The position numbers and the translations under genes are program-made. The notes beneath the pieces are model-generated. The model was not told the DNA's origin. It saw only the letters and a program-made list of their open reading frames with translations, and searched no databases. A DNA stretch of 64,000 nucleotides from an uncultured Acetatifactor sp. (GTDB taxonomy: Bacteria > Bacillota > Clostridia > Lachnospirales > Lachnospiraceae), in the NCBI GenBank assembly GCA_910578185.1, contig CAJTPN010000005.1:75160-139159 (forward strand). Reading direction: 5' to 3'. Positions 1 to 8,675 of the stretch are shown here, piece after piece. Within the stretch, counting starts at the first letter, position 1; each line of letters starts with the position of its first letter.

Positions 1-532
1 GAAATGCATCTTTCGGAAAAAGATCCCTGTGTATCAGCTTGGTGCAAAAAGAACAATCCCCTCGATGGAGCAACAGTTCCCGCAAAAACGCTTCGGTTCC
101 AATCACCTGGGGAGAATCCGGCGGCTGGCAGATATCAGGCAGCCGCTCCCCATTCTCATCTATCTCATCCCGGCCTGTCTGTGCCGCCAATACCTGAAAT
201 CTCTCCAACTCCCCAAGAAGACGCTCATACATATATGGGGAAATATAATCGTCACTGTCCACAAAACCGATATATTCTCCCTCCGCCTTTGCCAATCCCA
301 GATTTCTGGCAGAGGAGGAACCTCCGTTTTCTTTATGAAATACTTGGATGCGGGAATCTTCTTCCGCCAGTTGATCACATAACTTGCCTGAGCCGTCCGT
401 GGAACCGTCATCTATCAGCAAAATCTGCAGCTTGCCATAGGACTGGGCTGTAATGGAGTGAACGCACCTTGGCAGATATTTCAATACATTATATACGGGA
501 ACTATAATCGTTATCAAAGGATGTTCGCTCAT
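1..532 (-). CDS. Glycosyltransferase family 2, 3' end outside window
   Basis: The N-terminal 177 residues of a GT2 (GT-A fold) transferase are visible; the gene runs off the left edge. It begins MSEHPLITIIVPVYN, has the nucleotide-binding DDGSTDGSG loop near residue 40 and the metal-binding DSDD motif near residue 95. The ATG at 532 is preceded by CAGGAG at a spacing of 6 to 7 nt. It is the last visible gene of the polysaccharide operon, 64 bp after the preceding GT4-like gene. It probably adds one sugar from a nucleotide donor to the lipid-linked repeat unit on the cytoplasmic face. Donor and acceptor cannot be read from the sequence. Confidence 0.85.
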   Translation of the reverse strand, partial: MSEHPLITIIVPVYNVLKYLPRCVHSITAQSYGKLQILLIDDGSTDGSGKLCDQLAEEDSRIQVFHKENGGSSSARNLGLAKAEGEYIGFVDSDDYISPYMYERLLGELERFQVLAAQTGRDEIDENGERLPDICQPPDSPQVIGTEAFLRELLLHRGDCSFCTKLIHRDLFPKDAF

Positions 533-596
533 TTTGGTCTCCTGTTCCAGTTCCGTTAAACCTGTCTTCAGTTCCTTTTGCTTCGCTTCAATGCCC

Positions 597-1817
597 TTAC
601 AGACTTTCCCGTCGTGCTGCAAGACGGCGGCCTGCGCGCTCCGACAGAAGCGGGGCCGGGGCACAGGGCGCGGCCAAGTCCAATGTGGCCGCGGACGCCC
701 CAAATTCTTTTTTCACATCACTTGACGAAAGAATCTTTTGTATCAGCTCCAACAGCCTTTCGGCGGCGTTTTCCGCATTCCAGACTTTCGTGATGGTATC
801 ATAGGCATTTTGGCCCAGCCTTCTGCAAAGTTTTCTCTCGTTTGCCAGCTGCTCCGCCAATGAAAAAAGCTGTGCCTTATCCTTATCCCGATAGAGGAGA
901 CCATTTTCACCGTTTCGCACCAAATAGGGAACCGAGCCAATCATTTGGTTGGCCACAAGAACGCATCCGCTGTTCATCGCCTCGTTTGCCACCGCCCCCC
1001 AGCCTTCCTGACGGTCACTGGTAAACAAAAAGATATCGGCTTTCTCCATAAAGCAGCGCACTTTCTCCGGAGAACAATACCCCAAAAAGCTGACCTGTTC
1101 CCTTACATGGAATCGATCGGAAAGCTCCTCCGCGGCCGCCCGCAGCGGTCCGTCGCCAATGATATCCATGTGAAATGCAATCCCTTTTTCCTTGAGATAT
1201 GCGGCGGTTTCCAGTGCAAGCTCCGGATGCTTCCAGTCAATCATTCTGGCCGCCCACAGAAAGTACGGAATTTTCTCCTGTCCATACCCCTTTCCGTCCA
1301 AAAGCATTTCTATATCATAATGCCTGGTCTCCGGAAAATATCCCCAGCAGTACATCTTTCCCGGATATGACCGGACAATGTGAAAGTCGGAAGCCACATA
1401 AGCCCCCGCACACAGCAGAAATACCTGTGCATTTCTGTACTGCGTGTGGTCCGTATATTTTTTCTTCAATCCTCTGGGCGAAACCGCCTTCCACTGTCCC
1501 GTCTTATACAGCCGTTCACTGACGCGGATCACAGGTCTGCCGGTCTTGAGTCGCTCTACAATGTAACTTTCCTCATCCGTCCCTCCAAACAACACAATAT
1601 CACTGTCCAGAATTCTCTGTCTGCAAAAAGTCTCTTCCTCATAGAAGCATCTCACATACCCGGGGCGCTCCGTCTCATTCCACCCCATGCGCACCCGCTG
1701 CTCCTCCATCTCCTCGGTCTGAACAAAGATAAAACCGCCCTCTGTCAGCCGATTCATGGCATTGCAAAAAGGTATCTGGTGATGATTAATATAATTGGAA
1801 ACAAATGTTATGATCAT
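597..1817 (-). CDS. GT4-like glycosyltransferase with GC-rich C-terminal tail
   Basis: A 406-residue GT-B fold transferase. The C-terminal half has the typical GT4 arrangement: ELALETAAYLKEKGI, a GDGPL turn, VSFLGYCS, then FTSDRQEGWGAVANEAM with the catalytic E-x7-E-like region, and a closing NGLLY segment. SD-like GGAAG lies before the ATG at 1817. It probably transfers a sugar in assembly of the lipid-linked repeat unit. The last 35 or so residues (from about SDVKKEFGAS) are Ala/Arg/Pro-rich and encoded by very GC-rich DNA (about 600-710) unlike the rest of the gene, so the tail looks added on. Its neighbours are GT2 and GT4 genes of the same operon. Confidence 0.85.
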   Translation of the reverse strand: MIITFVSNYINHHQIPFCNAMNRLTEGGFIFVQTEEMEEQRVRMGWNETERPGYVRCFYEEETFCRQRILDSDIVLFGGTDEESYIVERLKTGRPVIRVSERLYKTGQWKAVSPRGLKKKYTDHTQYRNAQVFLLCAGAYVASDFHIVRSYPGKMYCWGYFPETRHYDIEMLLDGKGYGQEKIPYFLWAARMIDWKHPELALETAAYLKEKGIAFHMDIIGDGPLRAAAEELSDRFHVREQVSFLGYCSPEKVRCFMEKADIFLFTSDRQEGWGAVANEAMNSGCVLVANQMIGSVPYLVRNGENGLLYRDKDKAQLFSLAEQLANERKLCRRLGQNAYDTITKVWNAENAAERLLELIQKILSSSDVKKEFGASAATLDLAAPCAPAPLLSERAGRRLAARRESL

Positions 1818-1835
1818 ATCTCTAATCTTCCGCCT

Positions 1836-3227
1836 TCAGACGCCCACCTTTTTTGAATCTACGGAATGGGGAACCCTATCATAAATATTTTGATAAATCT
1901 CCAGCAGTCTTTGACTGTTTTTTTGCCTGTCATGAGTCAGCATGGCGTGCTGTTTTGCATTCGCGCCATAAGTCCCCATTCTGTCCGGATCACTCCATAT
2001 CCTGATAACCGCCTTTGCCAGACGTTGGGAAATGGCCTCCAACTCCCCTCCACCGTCACATCCCACGCGATACCCCTGATAGAGGATACCGTCCCTCTCT
2101 CCGTCAAACAGACTTGAAATACCGCCCACATCCGCACTGACACAGGGCATCCCCAGCAGCATGGCCTCTCCTAAAGAATTGGGGGAATTTTCTATGGAAG
2201 AAGGACAGACAAACAAATGGCTGACCAGATATCTGTCCCGCATTTGTTCTCCGTTTAACCTTCCCAGAAATACCACCCGTTCCTCCAGATCTTTTTGCTC
2301 CAAAAGCCTGCGAAGATATTTACCATAGGCGGATAATTTCAATTTTTCCGTCAATGTAGCACAGCGCACAATGCTGTTTCCCGCCACATACACCTTTGCA
2401 TCAGGATATTTGCCCAAAATTTCAGGCAATGCGTGCAGCATATAATGAAGACCTTTGATGGGATAATCCCCCTGACTTAAGAAGATAGAGTGCGGAATGC
2501 ACGTTCCCTCCTGCCAGGACGGGTCGTAAAATTCCTCCCGAAGAACTTCATTCATATGATAATATTGTGCTTTGGGATTCCATTCCTCCGCGCATGCCAA
2601 ATCCCAGTGGGTACGCCCCGTAATATTTCCCGCCAGACCCACCGCCTGACGCTCCATCTCCCCACGCATCACAAACTTTTCCCGCTGCCGCACCAGGCTG
2701 TCTTTTTTCAAATAATCCCGCAGAGTCACAGAACGGATCACGTTTTCCGGTAAATTTGCAAAATAAGCCTGCGCATACAGAAGGCAAATACCCTGTAAGC
2801 CTATTAACAGCCTGTCTTTTTGGGGATAAATCCGGCACATCGCCAGGGTATGCGGATATTCCGTGCCAAAACAATGTACGATATCCGGTTCCGCCTCCTC
2901 CAATATTCTTCCCAGGCTTTTTTCCAATGCACTGTCATAGTTTTCCGGATGACTCACATCCTCAGGAAAGCCAAAATAAGTAAACGCCCCCTGATCAGTG
3001 CGGATTTCTCCTTTCAAAACCCCTTCTTCCAGCAGTTGTCCCGACGCCGTATGTCCACTGCACTTCCCCATTGGGAACGCCACGGACAGATAAATTCCCC
3101 TTTCACTTTGGGCGCCCAGCACGGCGGACGCCAGTCCGCTCAGCCATCCCTCTTTGTTGGATGCCTCTATTCCCAACTGCCGAGCCACTGCAGGCAGCAT
3201 AATATTGCATAACCACAAAACCTTCAT
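1836..3227 (-). CDS. Glycosyltransferase family 4
   Basis: A 463-residue GT-B transferase. The N-terminal Rossmann domain starts MKVLWLCNIMLP; an IVHCFGTEYPHT segment lies near residue 115. The donor-binding half includes ISLGDYPIKGLHYML, AKVYVAGNS, VVFLGRLNGEQM and PSSIENSPNSLGEAMLLGMP, where the ENSPNSLGEAM stretch corresponds to the GT4 E-x7-E motif. An AGGAG motif precedes the ATG at 3227. It sits 18 bp upstream of the next GT4-like gene in the operon, so co-expression is expected. Role: glycosidic bond formation during repeat-unit assembly; sugar specificity is unknown. Confidence 0.88.
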   Translation of the reverse strand: MKVLWLCNIMLPAVARQLGIEASNKEGWLSGLASAVLGAQSERGIYLSVAFPMGKCSGHTASGQLLEEGVLKGEIRTDQGAFTYFGFPEDVSHPENYDSALEKSLGRILEEAEPDIVHCFGTEYPHTLAMCRIYPQKDRLLIGLQGICLLYAQAYFANLPENVIRSVTLRDYLKKDSLVRQREKFVMRGEMERQAVGLAGNITGRTHWDLACAEEWNPKAQYYHMNEVLREEFYDPSWQEGTCIPHSIFLSQGDYPIKGLHYMLHALPEILGKYPDAKVYVAGNSIVRCATLTEKLKLSAYGKYLRRLLEQKDLEERVVFLGRLNGEQMRDRYLVSHLFVCPSSIENSPNSLGEAMLLGMPCVSADVGGISSLFDGERDGILYQGYRVGCDGGGELEAISQRLAKAVIRIWSDPDRMGTYGANAKQHAMLTHDRQKNSQRLLEIYQNIYDRVPHSVDSKKVGV

Positions 3228-3261
3228 AAACTACTCCTGACATATCACACTTAAATACAAC

Positions 3262-4395
3262 TTAATTAAAAATCCAGTTTAGATAAGGCAGAAGCCTCAC
3301 ATCCACCGCATACATGCCCCGCAGCAGCATTACAAAATAAGCGCCGAAGAATCCAACGGCTCCCACAAGGCAAAGCCTGCGCAGCCACCCTTTTCGCATC
3401 CCTATCAAAAGCCGCGGGATCAGAAACACCTGGGAGATAATCATATAATATCCCACCCTGGATACTTCCGGGATAAAGGAACCGCAGCAGTATACCGTCA
3501 GTCCAAACAAATTCAGAAAAAAGTAAAAACGATTCTGTATATCCTCCCTAAGACCATTTCCATAACAAATCACCCCCAGCCCCAGCACACATATACATTT
3601 CAAAATATTGGCATAGGAAAGCTCTCCATTGTCAAACATGGAATCCCGGTAATAAGGATAAAAATAAAAAATGATTTCCCTGTAAACATTTTGCCCAAAA
3701 ATCAATGTAGCCAACACCACACAGCCCGCTGCGTAATGCCACTTTTTCAGCCGGGCCGCCGCCAGGAATCTTGCCGCCAGATATACAGGGATCACCAGCA
3801 AAACCGACTTGTGAAACAAAGCCCCTGCCAGGATCCAGAGAACAAACTTACCATATTCCCCGCGCAACACATACTTCATGGCAAAAAGCGCCACCGCAAG
3901 TACAAGATAATATCTGACAGAGTTAAGGCTGTTAAAATAATATCCCCCGGTCAGTAAGAGATAAAGAGAAAAGGCAAAACAGCTTCCCTGGTCATGCAAT
4001 GCCTTCACAAAAAAGAACACCGTCACAAATGAAAAAAAAGCAAATACGGGAAGATACGCATCATAGCCAAAAAGTTTTTGAATCCACTTTACAATCAGGT
4101 TAAACCCCGGTTCCGAGGATACATGCCGTCCCTGGGCAATCAGCTTAAAATTATCCCGATAAACCCAATAGTCATTGCCCACCGCAATCCGACAGGCCGA
4201 TACGCCCGCAAGCAGGCAGTAGACTGCCATCATGACCACATTGTTTGCCGCCTGTCTTCTATCCCACCCCGGTTGTACGCCAAACGCCCTGCCTCCCCCG
4301 ATATACCGAGGTACATATTCTTTGTTGTCCACCCACAGACCAAGTGTCACTGTCGTCACAGTCAGCAGGATATATACCAATGCGCTCCACTCCAC
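3262..4395 (-). CDS. EpsG-family membrane protein, likely polysaccharide polymerase
   Basis: A 377-residue polytopic membrane protein of EpsG type. The family hallmarks are visible: an early NDYWVYRDNF segment, EPGFNLIVKWIQKLFGYD, then a long series of hydrophobic helices. EpsG/Wzy-type proteins are thought to join lipid-linked repeat units into polymer on the outer face of the membrane. The start is GTG at 4395, directly after the TAA of the upstream GT2 gene, with GGGAGG inside that gene's 3' end, so translation is probably coupled. Its presence beside the sugar transferase and the Wzz-like protein supports a Wzy-dependent export pathway, although no flippase (Wzx) is seen in this window. 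Confidence 0.85.
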   Translation of the reverse strand: MEWSALVYILLTVTTVTLGLWVDNKEYVPRYIGGGRAFGVQPGWDRRQAANNVVMMAVYCLLAGVSACRIAVGNDYWVYRDNFKLIAQGRHVSSEPGFNLIVKWIQKLFGYDAYLPVFAFFSFVTVFFFVKALHDQGSCFAFSLYLLLTGGYYFNSLNSVRYYLVLAVALFAMKYVLRGEYGKFVLWILAGALFHKSVLLVIPVYLAARFLAAARLKKWHYAAGCVVLATLIFGQNVYREIIFYFYPYYRDSMFDNGELSYANILKCICVLGLGVICYGNGLREDIQNRFYFFLNLFGLTVYCCGSFIPEVSRVGYYMIISQVFLIPRLLIGMRKGWLRRLCLVGAVGFFGAYFVMLLRGMYAVDVRLLPYLNWIFN

Positions 4396-5205
4396 TTAAG
4401 CCTCCCTGTCGCTGCAGACGCCCCTTTGCTGCGCCGCGGCATTCATTCCTTCTTTCATCCACTTAAACGCTTTATCCGGCGGCACCTGGGCGCACAGAGT
4501 GCCTCTGTGGACCAGCAAAAAACGCCTGGCCATCAGCCCGGAAAGTCTGCCGTAAAGATAACGATACAATATTCCCCTGTCATAAAAAAACTTTTTGTTA
4601 TAACCTCCAAACCAGGTGGAGTCCCCCCCTGTCTCCACGGCAATGGTGACAGGCGCCGTATATACGCTATATCCCCTGTCCATAAACTCCTTTAAAAACA
4701 AACTGTCTTCCCCATTACTGTAGCGTGCGCCGCCTCCGAACAGCAGGGAAAACATTACGCCTGAAGAAAGCAGACTTTCCCGACGCACCGCAAAGCTCAC
4801 TGCCCCATATCGACCGCAGTTGTACCAATGAACCCTCTTTCGCTCCGTAATAAAATAAGTTCTGCGTGCTTCCTCCACTGTCACATTAAACAATATCATA
4901 TCCGCCAGAGGATTCCGTTCAAATTCCGCGCTTATCCTTTCCGCATAATCCGGCTCATATACCAGATCCGCATCCGCAAAGAGGCAGATATCACCCTTGG
5001 CCCGCATAATAGCCTCATTCCGGCTTCTGCCCACCCCCCGGTCGGGAAAGGAATAAAAACGCGCCAAGTGTCCCTGATATTCTATTTCCTCATATCCTAC
5101 CCTGTCGCACTGATTGATAATCACCGCGTCCGACGAAAGCCGCATCCGGCGAATCAGTTGATTCGGCTCCTCCTGCATGACCGATGCCAACACTTCTACT
5201 TTCAT
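4396..5205 (-). CDS. Glycosyltransferase family 2
   Basis: A 269-residue GT2-like transferase. It has DRGVGRSRNEAIMRAKGDICLF-type nucleotide-sugar binding sequence (residues about 55-75) followed by ADADLVYEPDY, whose DAD provides the metal-binding DxD. The C-terminal half includes a GGGARYSNGEDSLFLKE segment that matches the ED motif of GT2 enzymes. The N-terminus (MKVEVLASVMQEEPNQL) is less canonical, lacking the usual VPVYN strand. The ATG at 5205 overlaps the stop of the Wzz-like gene by 4 nt, indicating translational coupling. It probably adds a sugar to the repeat unit. Confidence 0.85.
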   Translation of the reverse strand: MKVEVLASVMQEEPNQLIRRMRLSSDAVIINQCDRVGYEEIEYQGHLARFYSFPDRGVGRSRNEAIMRAKGDICLFADADLVYEPDYAERISAEFERNPLADMILFNVTVEEARRTYFITERKRVHWYNCGRYGAVSFAVRRESLLSSGVMFSLLFGGGARYSNGEDSLFLKEFMDRGYSVYTAPVTIAVETGGDSTWFGGYNKKFFYDRGILYRYLYGRLSGLMARRFLLVHRGTLCAQVPPDKAFKWMKEGMNAAAQQRGVCSDREA

Positions 5206-6356
5206 TCATTAGCCTTTCCGCTTTTATGCTTTCCTCCCGGAATCGCCCCATAATACCATTTGATCAGCCACTCATCCGCTTCCCATAAAAGCGCTGCGGT
5301 CACCTGACAATCCTGCTGCCTCAAATATTCCAGAACATGCTCCAGCCTTCTGCCCCCGTGGCGATCCGCCCGAACCACAAGCAAAATTCCCTCTGCTTCC
5401 CGAAGTTTCCTGCAACTCTCCGGTCGGATAAGGGGTGATTCCACGGCAAACCATCCTTTCCCTTCTTCCGCCCCCTCCTCTTCCCGATCCATCCCAATCT
5501 CCGGGCATGCCTGATACAGCCCTTCCAATACTTTGTGCATATCTATCCCCTCCTGCACGGGGCAGACCGCCACATTATTTAATATCCCACCATGGTTCTC
5601 AGCCTCTTTTCCCTGCGCTTCATCTCTGAAAAAATACCGTAAATTTTCCCCCAGCTCCGCGCTCTCCAAAGTCCCCACAGCCCTTACCCCATATCGCTTC
5701 CAGATGGTACCTGGCAGTCTGATCCTGTCCTCACCAATGATCTGAAGCAGCAAAATAACCACTGTAAAAAAACAGGACAATCCTCCGCTAAGTACCAATG
5801 CTCTCCCCACTCTGACATCAGGTATCACCATAGCGGCACTGTCGCCCGGGTCGATCACCACCACGGATGCAATTTCCCTGATCTCTCCCGCAAAATCCTG
5901 GGTCATGGCATCCTCCACCGCCCGGGCAATTTGAATACTTTTCTCCGGATCATTGGTGGTGACAGTGGTGGATGGCACTCTCAAATCCGATGCAAGAAAT
6001 GCTTCCAGTGTTTCCCCAATCGCCGCCTGATCCATATTCCACCCGCTTGCTTCCCCCTCCCCGTCCGTCAGATGCTTCCACACCGCATCCAGAAACAATT
6101 CGGACTGCATATAGGTGTTCCAGCTTGTCTGATTAATATATACCGAACCGATATCCTTCTCCTCCGCCCTATATTCCACGCGGTAGGTGGATGTGGCCGC
6201 ATACAAGGTTTCTCCTCGAAAAATTACATTTTTTATATAATATCCGCCTCCAAACACAGCGGTGCCCAGAACCGTACAGAACAATATGACCGGAAGCGCA
6301 CGCAACATACACAGCACGGTAAGGCGCAAATCAAATGGTTCCTTTCCGTATATCAT
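5202..6356 (-). CDS. Wzz-like chain-length protein fused to degenerate BY-kinase-like domain
   Basis: 384 residues. A transmembrane helix at about 15-40 (LPVILFCTVLGTAVFGGGYY) and a second at about 190-212 (VLSGGLSCFFTVVILLLQII) bracket an extracytoplasmic domain, as in Wzz/YveK-type polysaccharide co-polymerases. After helix 2 there are about 170 cytoplasmic residues that recall CpsD/YwqD tyrosine kinases in their last part (EGILLVVRADRHGGRRLEHV, then YYGAIPGG) but have no Walker A P-loop and no Tyr-rich tail, so kinase activity is unlikely. It overlaps the sugar transferase gene by 4 nt upstream and the GT2 by 4 nt downstream. It probably sets polymer length. Confidence 0.8.
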   Translation of the reverse strand: MIYGKEPFDLRLTVLCMLRALPVILFCTVLGTAVFGGGYYIKNVIFRGETLYAATSTYRVEYRAEEKDIGSVYINQTSWNTYMQSELFLDAVWKHLTDGEGEASGWNMDQAAIGETLEAFLASDLRVPSTTVTTNDPEKSIQIARAVEDAMTQDFAGEIREIASVVVIDPGDSAAMVIPDVRVGRALVLSGGLSCFFTVVILLLQIIGEDRIRLPGTIWKRYGVRAVGTLESAELGENLRYFFRDEAQGKEAENHGGILNNVAVCPVQEGIDMHKVLEGLYQACPEIGMDREEEGAEEGKGWFAVESPLIRPESCRKLREAEGILLVVRADRHGGRRLEHVLEYLRQQDCQVTAALLWEADEWLIKWYYGAIPGGKHKSGKANE

Positions 6357-7828
6357 TTTTCCGTTTCGCTCCCTTCCGCGTATTTCTTACCTGCCTCCGC
6401 ATCCCTTCTTCGTTTCTCTTCCCGCAGCGCCGTAATCTGCTCCCCTTCCACGCCCTCGGTGCTGTCGGGCCAAAAGATAATTTTCAAAGTCAGAAGCATC
6501 AGCTTAATGTCCAGCCACACGGAATAGTTTTCAATATAAGTCAAATCCAGCTTCAATTTATCATAGGGCGATGTATTGTATTTTCCATAGATCTGTGCAA
6601 AACCTGCGAGTCCTGCCTTGACCTTCATGCGATAGGCAAACTCCGGCATAATGTCTAAATATTGCGCAATGATCTCCGGGCGCTCCGGTCTGGGGCCAAT
6701 GAAGGACATATCCCCTCTCAAAATATTGATCAGCTGCGGCAGCTCGTCGATTCTGCACTTGCGGATCACCTTTCCGATGGGCGTAATGCGAACGTCGTTT
6801 TTTTGGGCCAGTCTGGCCACCCCATCCTTCTCCGCGTCTATCTTCATACTGCGAAACTTCATAATGTAAAATTCTCTTTGATCCAGGGTACAGCGCACCT
6901 GCTTGTAGAGGATGGGCCCTCCGTCATAGAGCTTGATGGCAATGGCCGTAATCAGCATAAAAGGAAATGTCAAAAGGAGCAATCCCAGCGCACAGGCAAT
7001 ATCAATGGATCTCTTGATAAAACGCTGCTCCATGGTAAGACAATATTCTCTGGTGAGCAGAAGCGGCGTGTCAAAAACATGCAATTCTTCCGCTCCCATC
7101 AATATCACATCCGTAATCTTCGGCAGCAGATACACCCGGATGGAATGAGCGTAGCAGAATTTCAGCAGGGGCGTTCTCTCTTCCACAGAGATATCCCCCA
7201 ATACAACCGCGTTACAAGTCCCTTCTTCATACAGCCGCACAATCGTCCCGATCACCGCATTCAAGCCCTTCCGAACGGAAACCGTCTCGGTGACCATATA
7301 TTTATCCCCTCGGCTCTCAAACTTGCTGCGAATACTCTCCACCGGCCTGTCCCCGTGTACCAAAAGCAGCCTTCTGGGCGGAAAAATAGACCGGTAAATT
7401 CGATTGGCCACATTGATATATACGATAACAATAACCACCTGTTCCAACGACATAAGCAGAAATACATCCGGCACAAAAAGCTGATATGCCATCACAGAAA
7501 GCTCTGCATAGATAAACACATTGGCCATCAAAGTAGCGAATACCTGTGAAAAGATCACCTCCGTGTTTTTAAGATATCCCAGCCGCATTCCGCCATACAT
7601 TGTGGACAACAGATACAGTATCACACCATATATGGCAATTTCCAACAAATGACCCTTAAACCAGAAATCCCGCAGGTCTTCCACCACACTGTATTGAAAA
7701 TGAAACAGCCAATGATAGGCAAACACCCCTATTTCCAGCCCCAGACATATAATTGTCAAAATCAGATTGATCAGCCTCTTGAATGTTTCCAGCTGTTTTA
7801 TTTTTCTTTCGTTGGTTTTTATACTCAA
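6353..7828 (-). CDS. Polyprenyl-phosphate sugar-1-phosphate transferase (initiating transferase)
   Basis: A 491-residue member of the polyisoprenyl-phosphate hexose-1-phosphate transferase family (WcaJ/EpsL type). It has four N-terminal membrane helices (about 15-140), a central Rossmann-like cytoplasmic domain, a hydrophobic re-entrant helix (IACALGLLLLTFPFMLI) and the catalytic core: KFRSMKIDAEKDG, then RKCRIDELPQLINIL and FIGPRPERPE. The core Asp-Glu and PRPER motifs are intact. It attaches the first sugar phosphate to undecaprenyl phosphate. The start is a TTG at 7828 with GGAGG 9 nt upstream; that SD lies in a short hairpin (7832-7844). A separate extended -10 promoter lies at 7891-7896. 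Confidence 0.92.
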   Translation of the reverse strand: MSIKTNERKIKQLETFKRLINLILTIICLGLEIGVFAYHWLFHFQYSVVEDLRDFWFKGHLLEIAIYGVILYLLSTMYGGMRLGYLKNTEVIFSQVFATLMANVFIYAELSVMAYQLFVPDVFLLMSLEQVVIVIVYINVANRIYRSIFPPRRLLLVHGDRPVESIRSKFESRGDKYMVTETVSVRKGLNAVIGTIVRLYEEGTCNAVVLGDISVEERTPLLKFCYAHSIRVYLLPKITDVILMGAEELHVFDTPLLLTREYCLTMEQRFIKRSIDIACALGLLLLTFPFMLITAIAIKLYDGGPILYKQVRCTLDQREFYIMKFRSMKIDAEKDGVARLAQKNDVRITPIGKVIRKCRIDELPQLINILRGDMSFIGPRPERPEIIAQYLDIMPEFAYRMKVKAGLAGFAQIYGKYNTSPYDKLKLDLTYIENYSVWLDIKLMLLTLKIIFWPDSTEGVEGEQITALREEKRRRDAEAGKKYAEGSETEK

Positions 7829-7831
7829 AAC

Positions 7832-7844
7832 AGGGATCCTCCCT
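7832..7844 (-). promoter_or_regulatory. Short hairpin covering the SD of the sugar transferase
   Basis: On the minus strand AGGGA-GGA-TCCCT forms a 5-bp stem containing the GGAGG Shine-Dalgarno sequence of the TTG-initiated gene at 7828. Such a weak structure could damp translation, but with a 3-nt loop its stability is modest. Inference only. Confidence 0.35.
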
Positions 7845-7890
7845 AAGTAAAATTCGTTCGTCCAAAAAACGACCCTTACAGATTTTTATT

Positions 7891-7899
7891 AGTATACCA
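7891..7899 (-). promoter_or_regulatory. Internal extended -10 promoter of polysaccharide operon
   Basis: Minus-strand TGGTATACT (extended -10) lies in the 88-bp gap between the GT2 at 7917-8675 and the sugar transferase. No good -35 element is visible 16-18 nt upstream. It would give an mRNA beginning about 60 nt before the TTG start. Confidence 0.5.
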
Positions 7900-7916
7900 C
7901 AAAAAGCACTCTAATA

Positions 7917-8675
7917 CTACACTCTTCTTTTTACCGCCCGAAACGCCCAAAAGCAAAAATGATATGCGCTTACAATAATCCCCAGTCCTTCCGCCTTGCG
8001 GTACAGATTCCAGATTCGTCGGATAGCTTCCAGCTTATTGGAAGAAAGGGTCTTCCCCGCCCTGCGGTATTTCACCAGGTTCTCATCCAACCCATAGGCC
8101 GTGTAACCGCTCCGAAGCACCCGAAACCACAAAGCCGTATCCTCGCTTTTGATCTCCGGCATTTCCAGCTGCTCTCTGCCGATCTTCTCCGTGTCAAACA
8201 TCACCGTGGTGGTAAAAATCGTAGTATTGCTCAATGCCTGCCTGTAGGTAAGCTTCTCCGGTACACGAACCACCTTTCCGGTTCCTCTGCCCGCTTCATC
8301 TGCAAATTCATACCCCGTAAATACAAATGCGGCGTCTTTTTCCTTCATAAACGCCAGCTCCCGCTGCAGCTTTCCCGGCGCCCACAAATCATCCGCGTCC
8401 AAAAATGCAATATATCTCCCCTTTGCCTCACGAAGGCCTCTGTTCCTGGCTCTGGCAGCGCCCCCGTTAAAAGGCTGCCTGATCAGCCGGATTCTGTTCT
8501 CTCTCTTTTCTTCCAGGTAATTTTTAATTTCCAAAACCGTGCCGTCACTGCTGCAGTCTTCCACCAGAAGAAGTTCCCAAGCCCCATAGGTCTGTCGCCT
8601 GACACACTCCATGGTCTCCCTGATATATTTTTCCACATTATAAACCGGTACGATAATGCTGATCAGCTCGTCCAT
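7917..8675 (-). CDS. Glycosyltransferase family 2
   Basis: A 252-residue GT2 enzyme. It begins MDELISIIVPVYNVEKYI, has VEDCSSDGT near residue 40, FNGGAARARNRGL near 75 and the metal-binding LDADDLW near 95, all canonical for GT-A transferases. The ATG at 8675 was chosen because homology starts here; an in-frame ATG at 8708 would add 11 residues that look non-homologous. GGAGG lies 15 nt upstream, longer than ideal. The start overlaps the 3' end of the upstream membrane protein gene by 38 nt. The role is sugar transfer in repeat-unit assembly; specificity is unknown. Confidence 0.87.
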   Translation of the reverse strand: MDELISIIVPVYNVEKYIRETMECVRRQTYGAWELLLVEDCSSDGTVLEIKNYLEEKRENRIRLIRQPFNGGAARARNRGLREAKGRYIAFLDADDLWAPGKLQRELAFMKEKDAAFVFTGYEFADEAGRGTGKVVRVPEKLTYRQALSNTTIFTTTVMFDTEKIGREQLEMPEIKSEDTALWFRVLRSGYTAYGLDENLVKYRRAGKTLSSNKLEAIRRIWNLYRKAEGLGIIVSAYHFCFWAFRAVKRRV

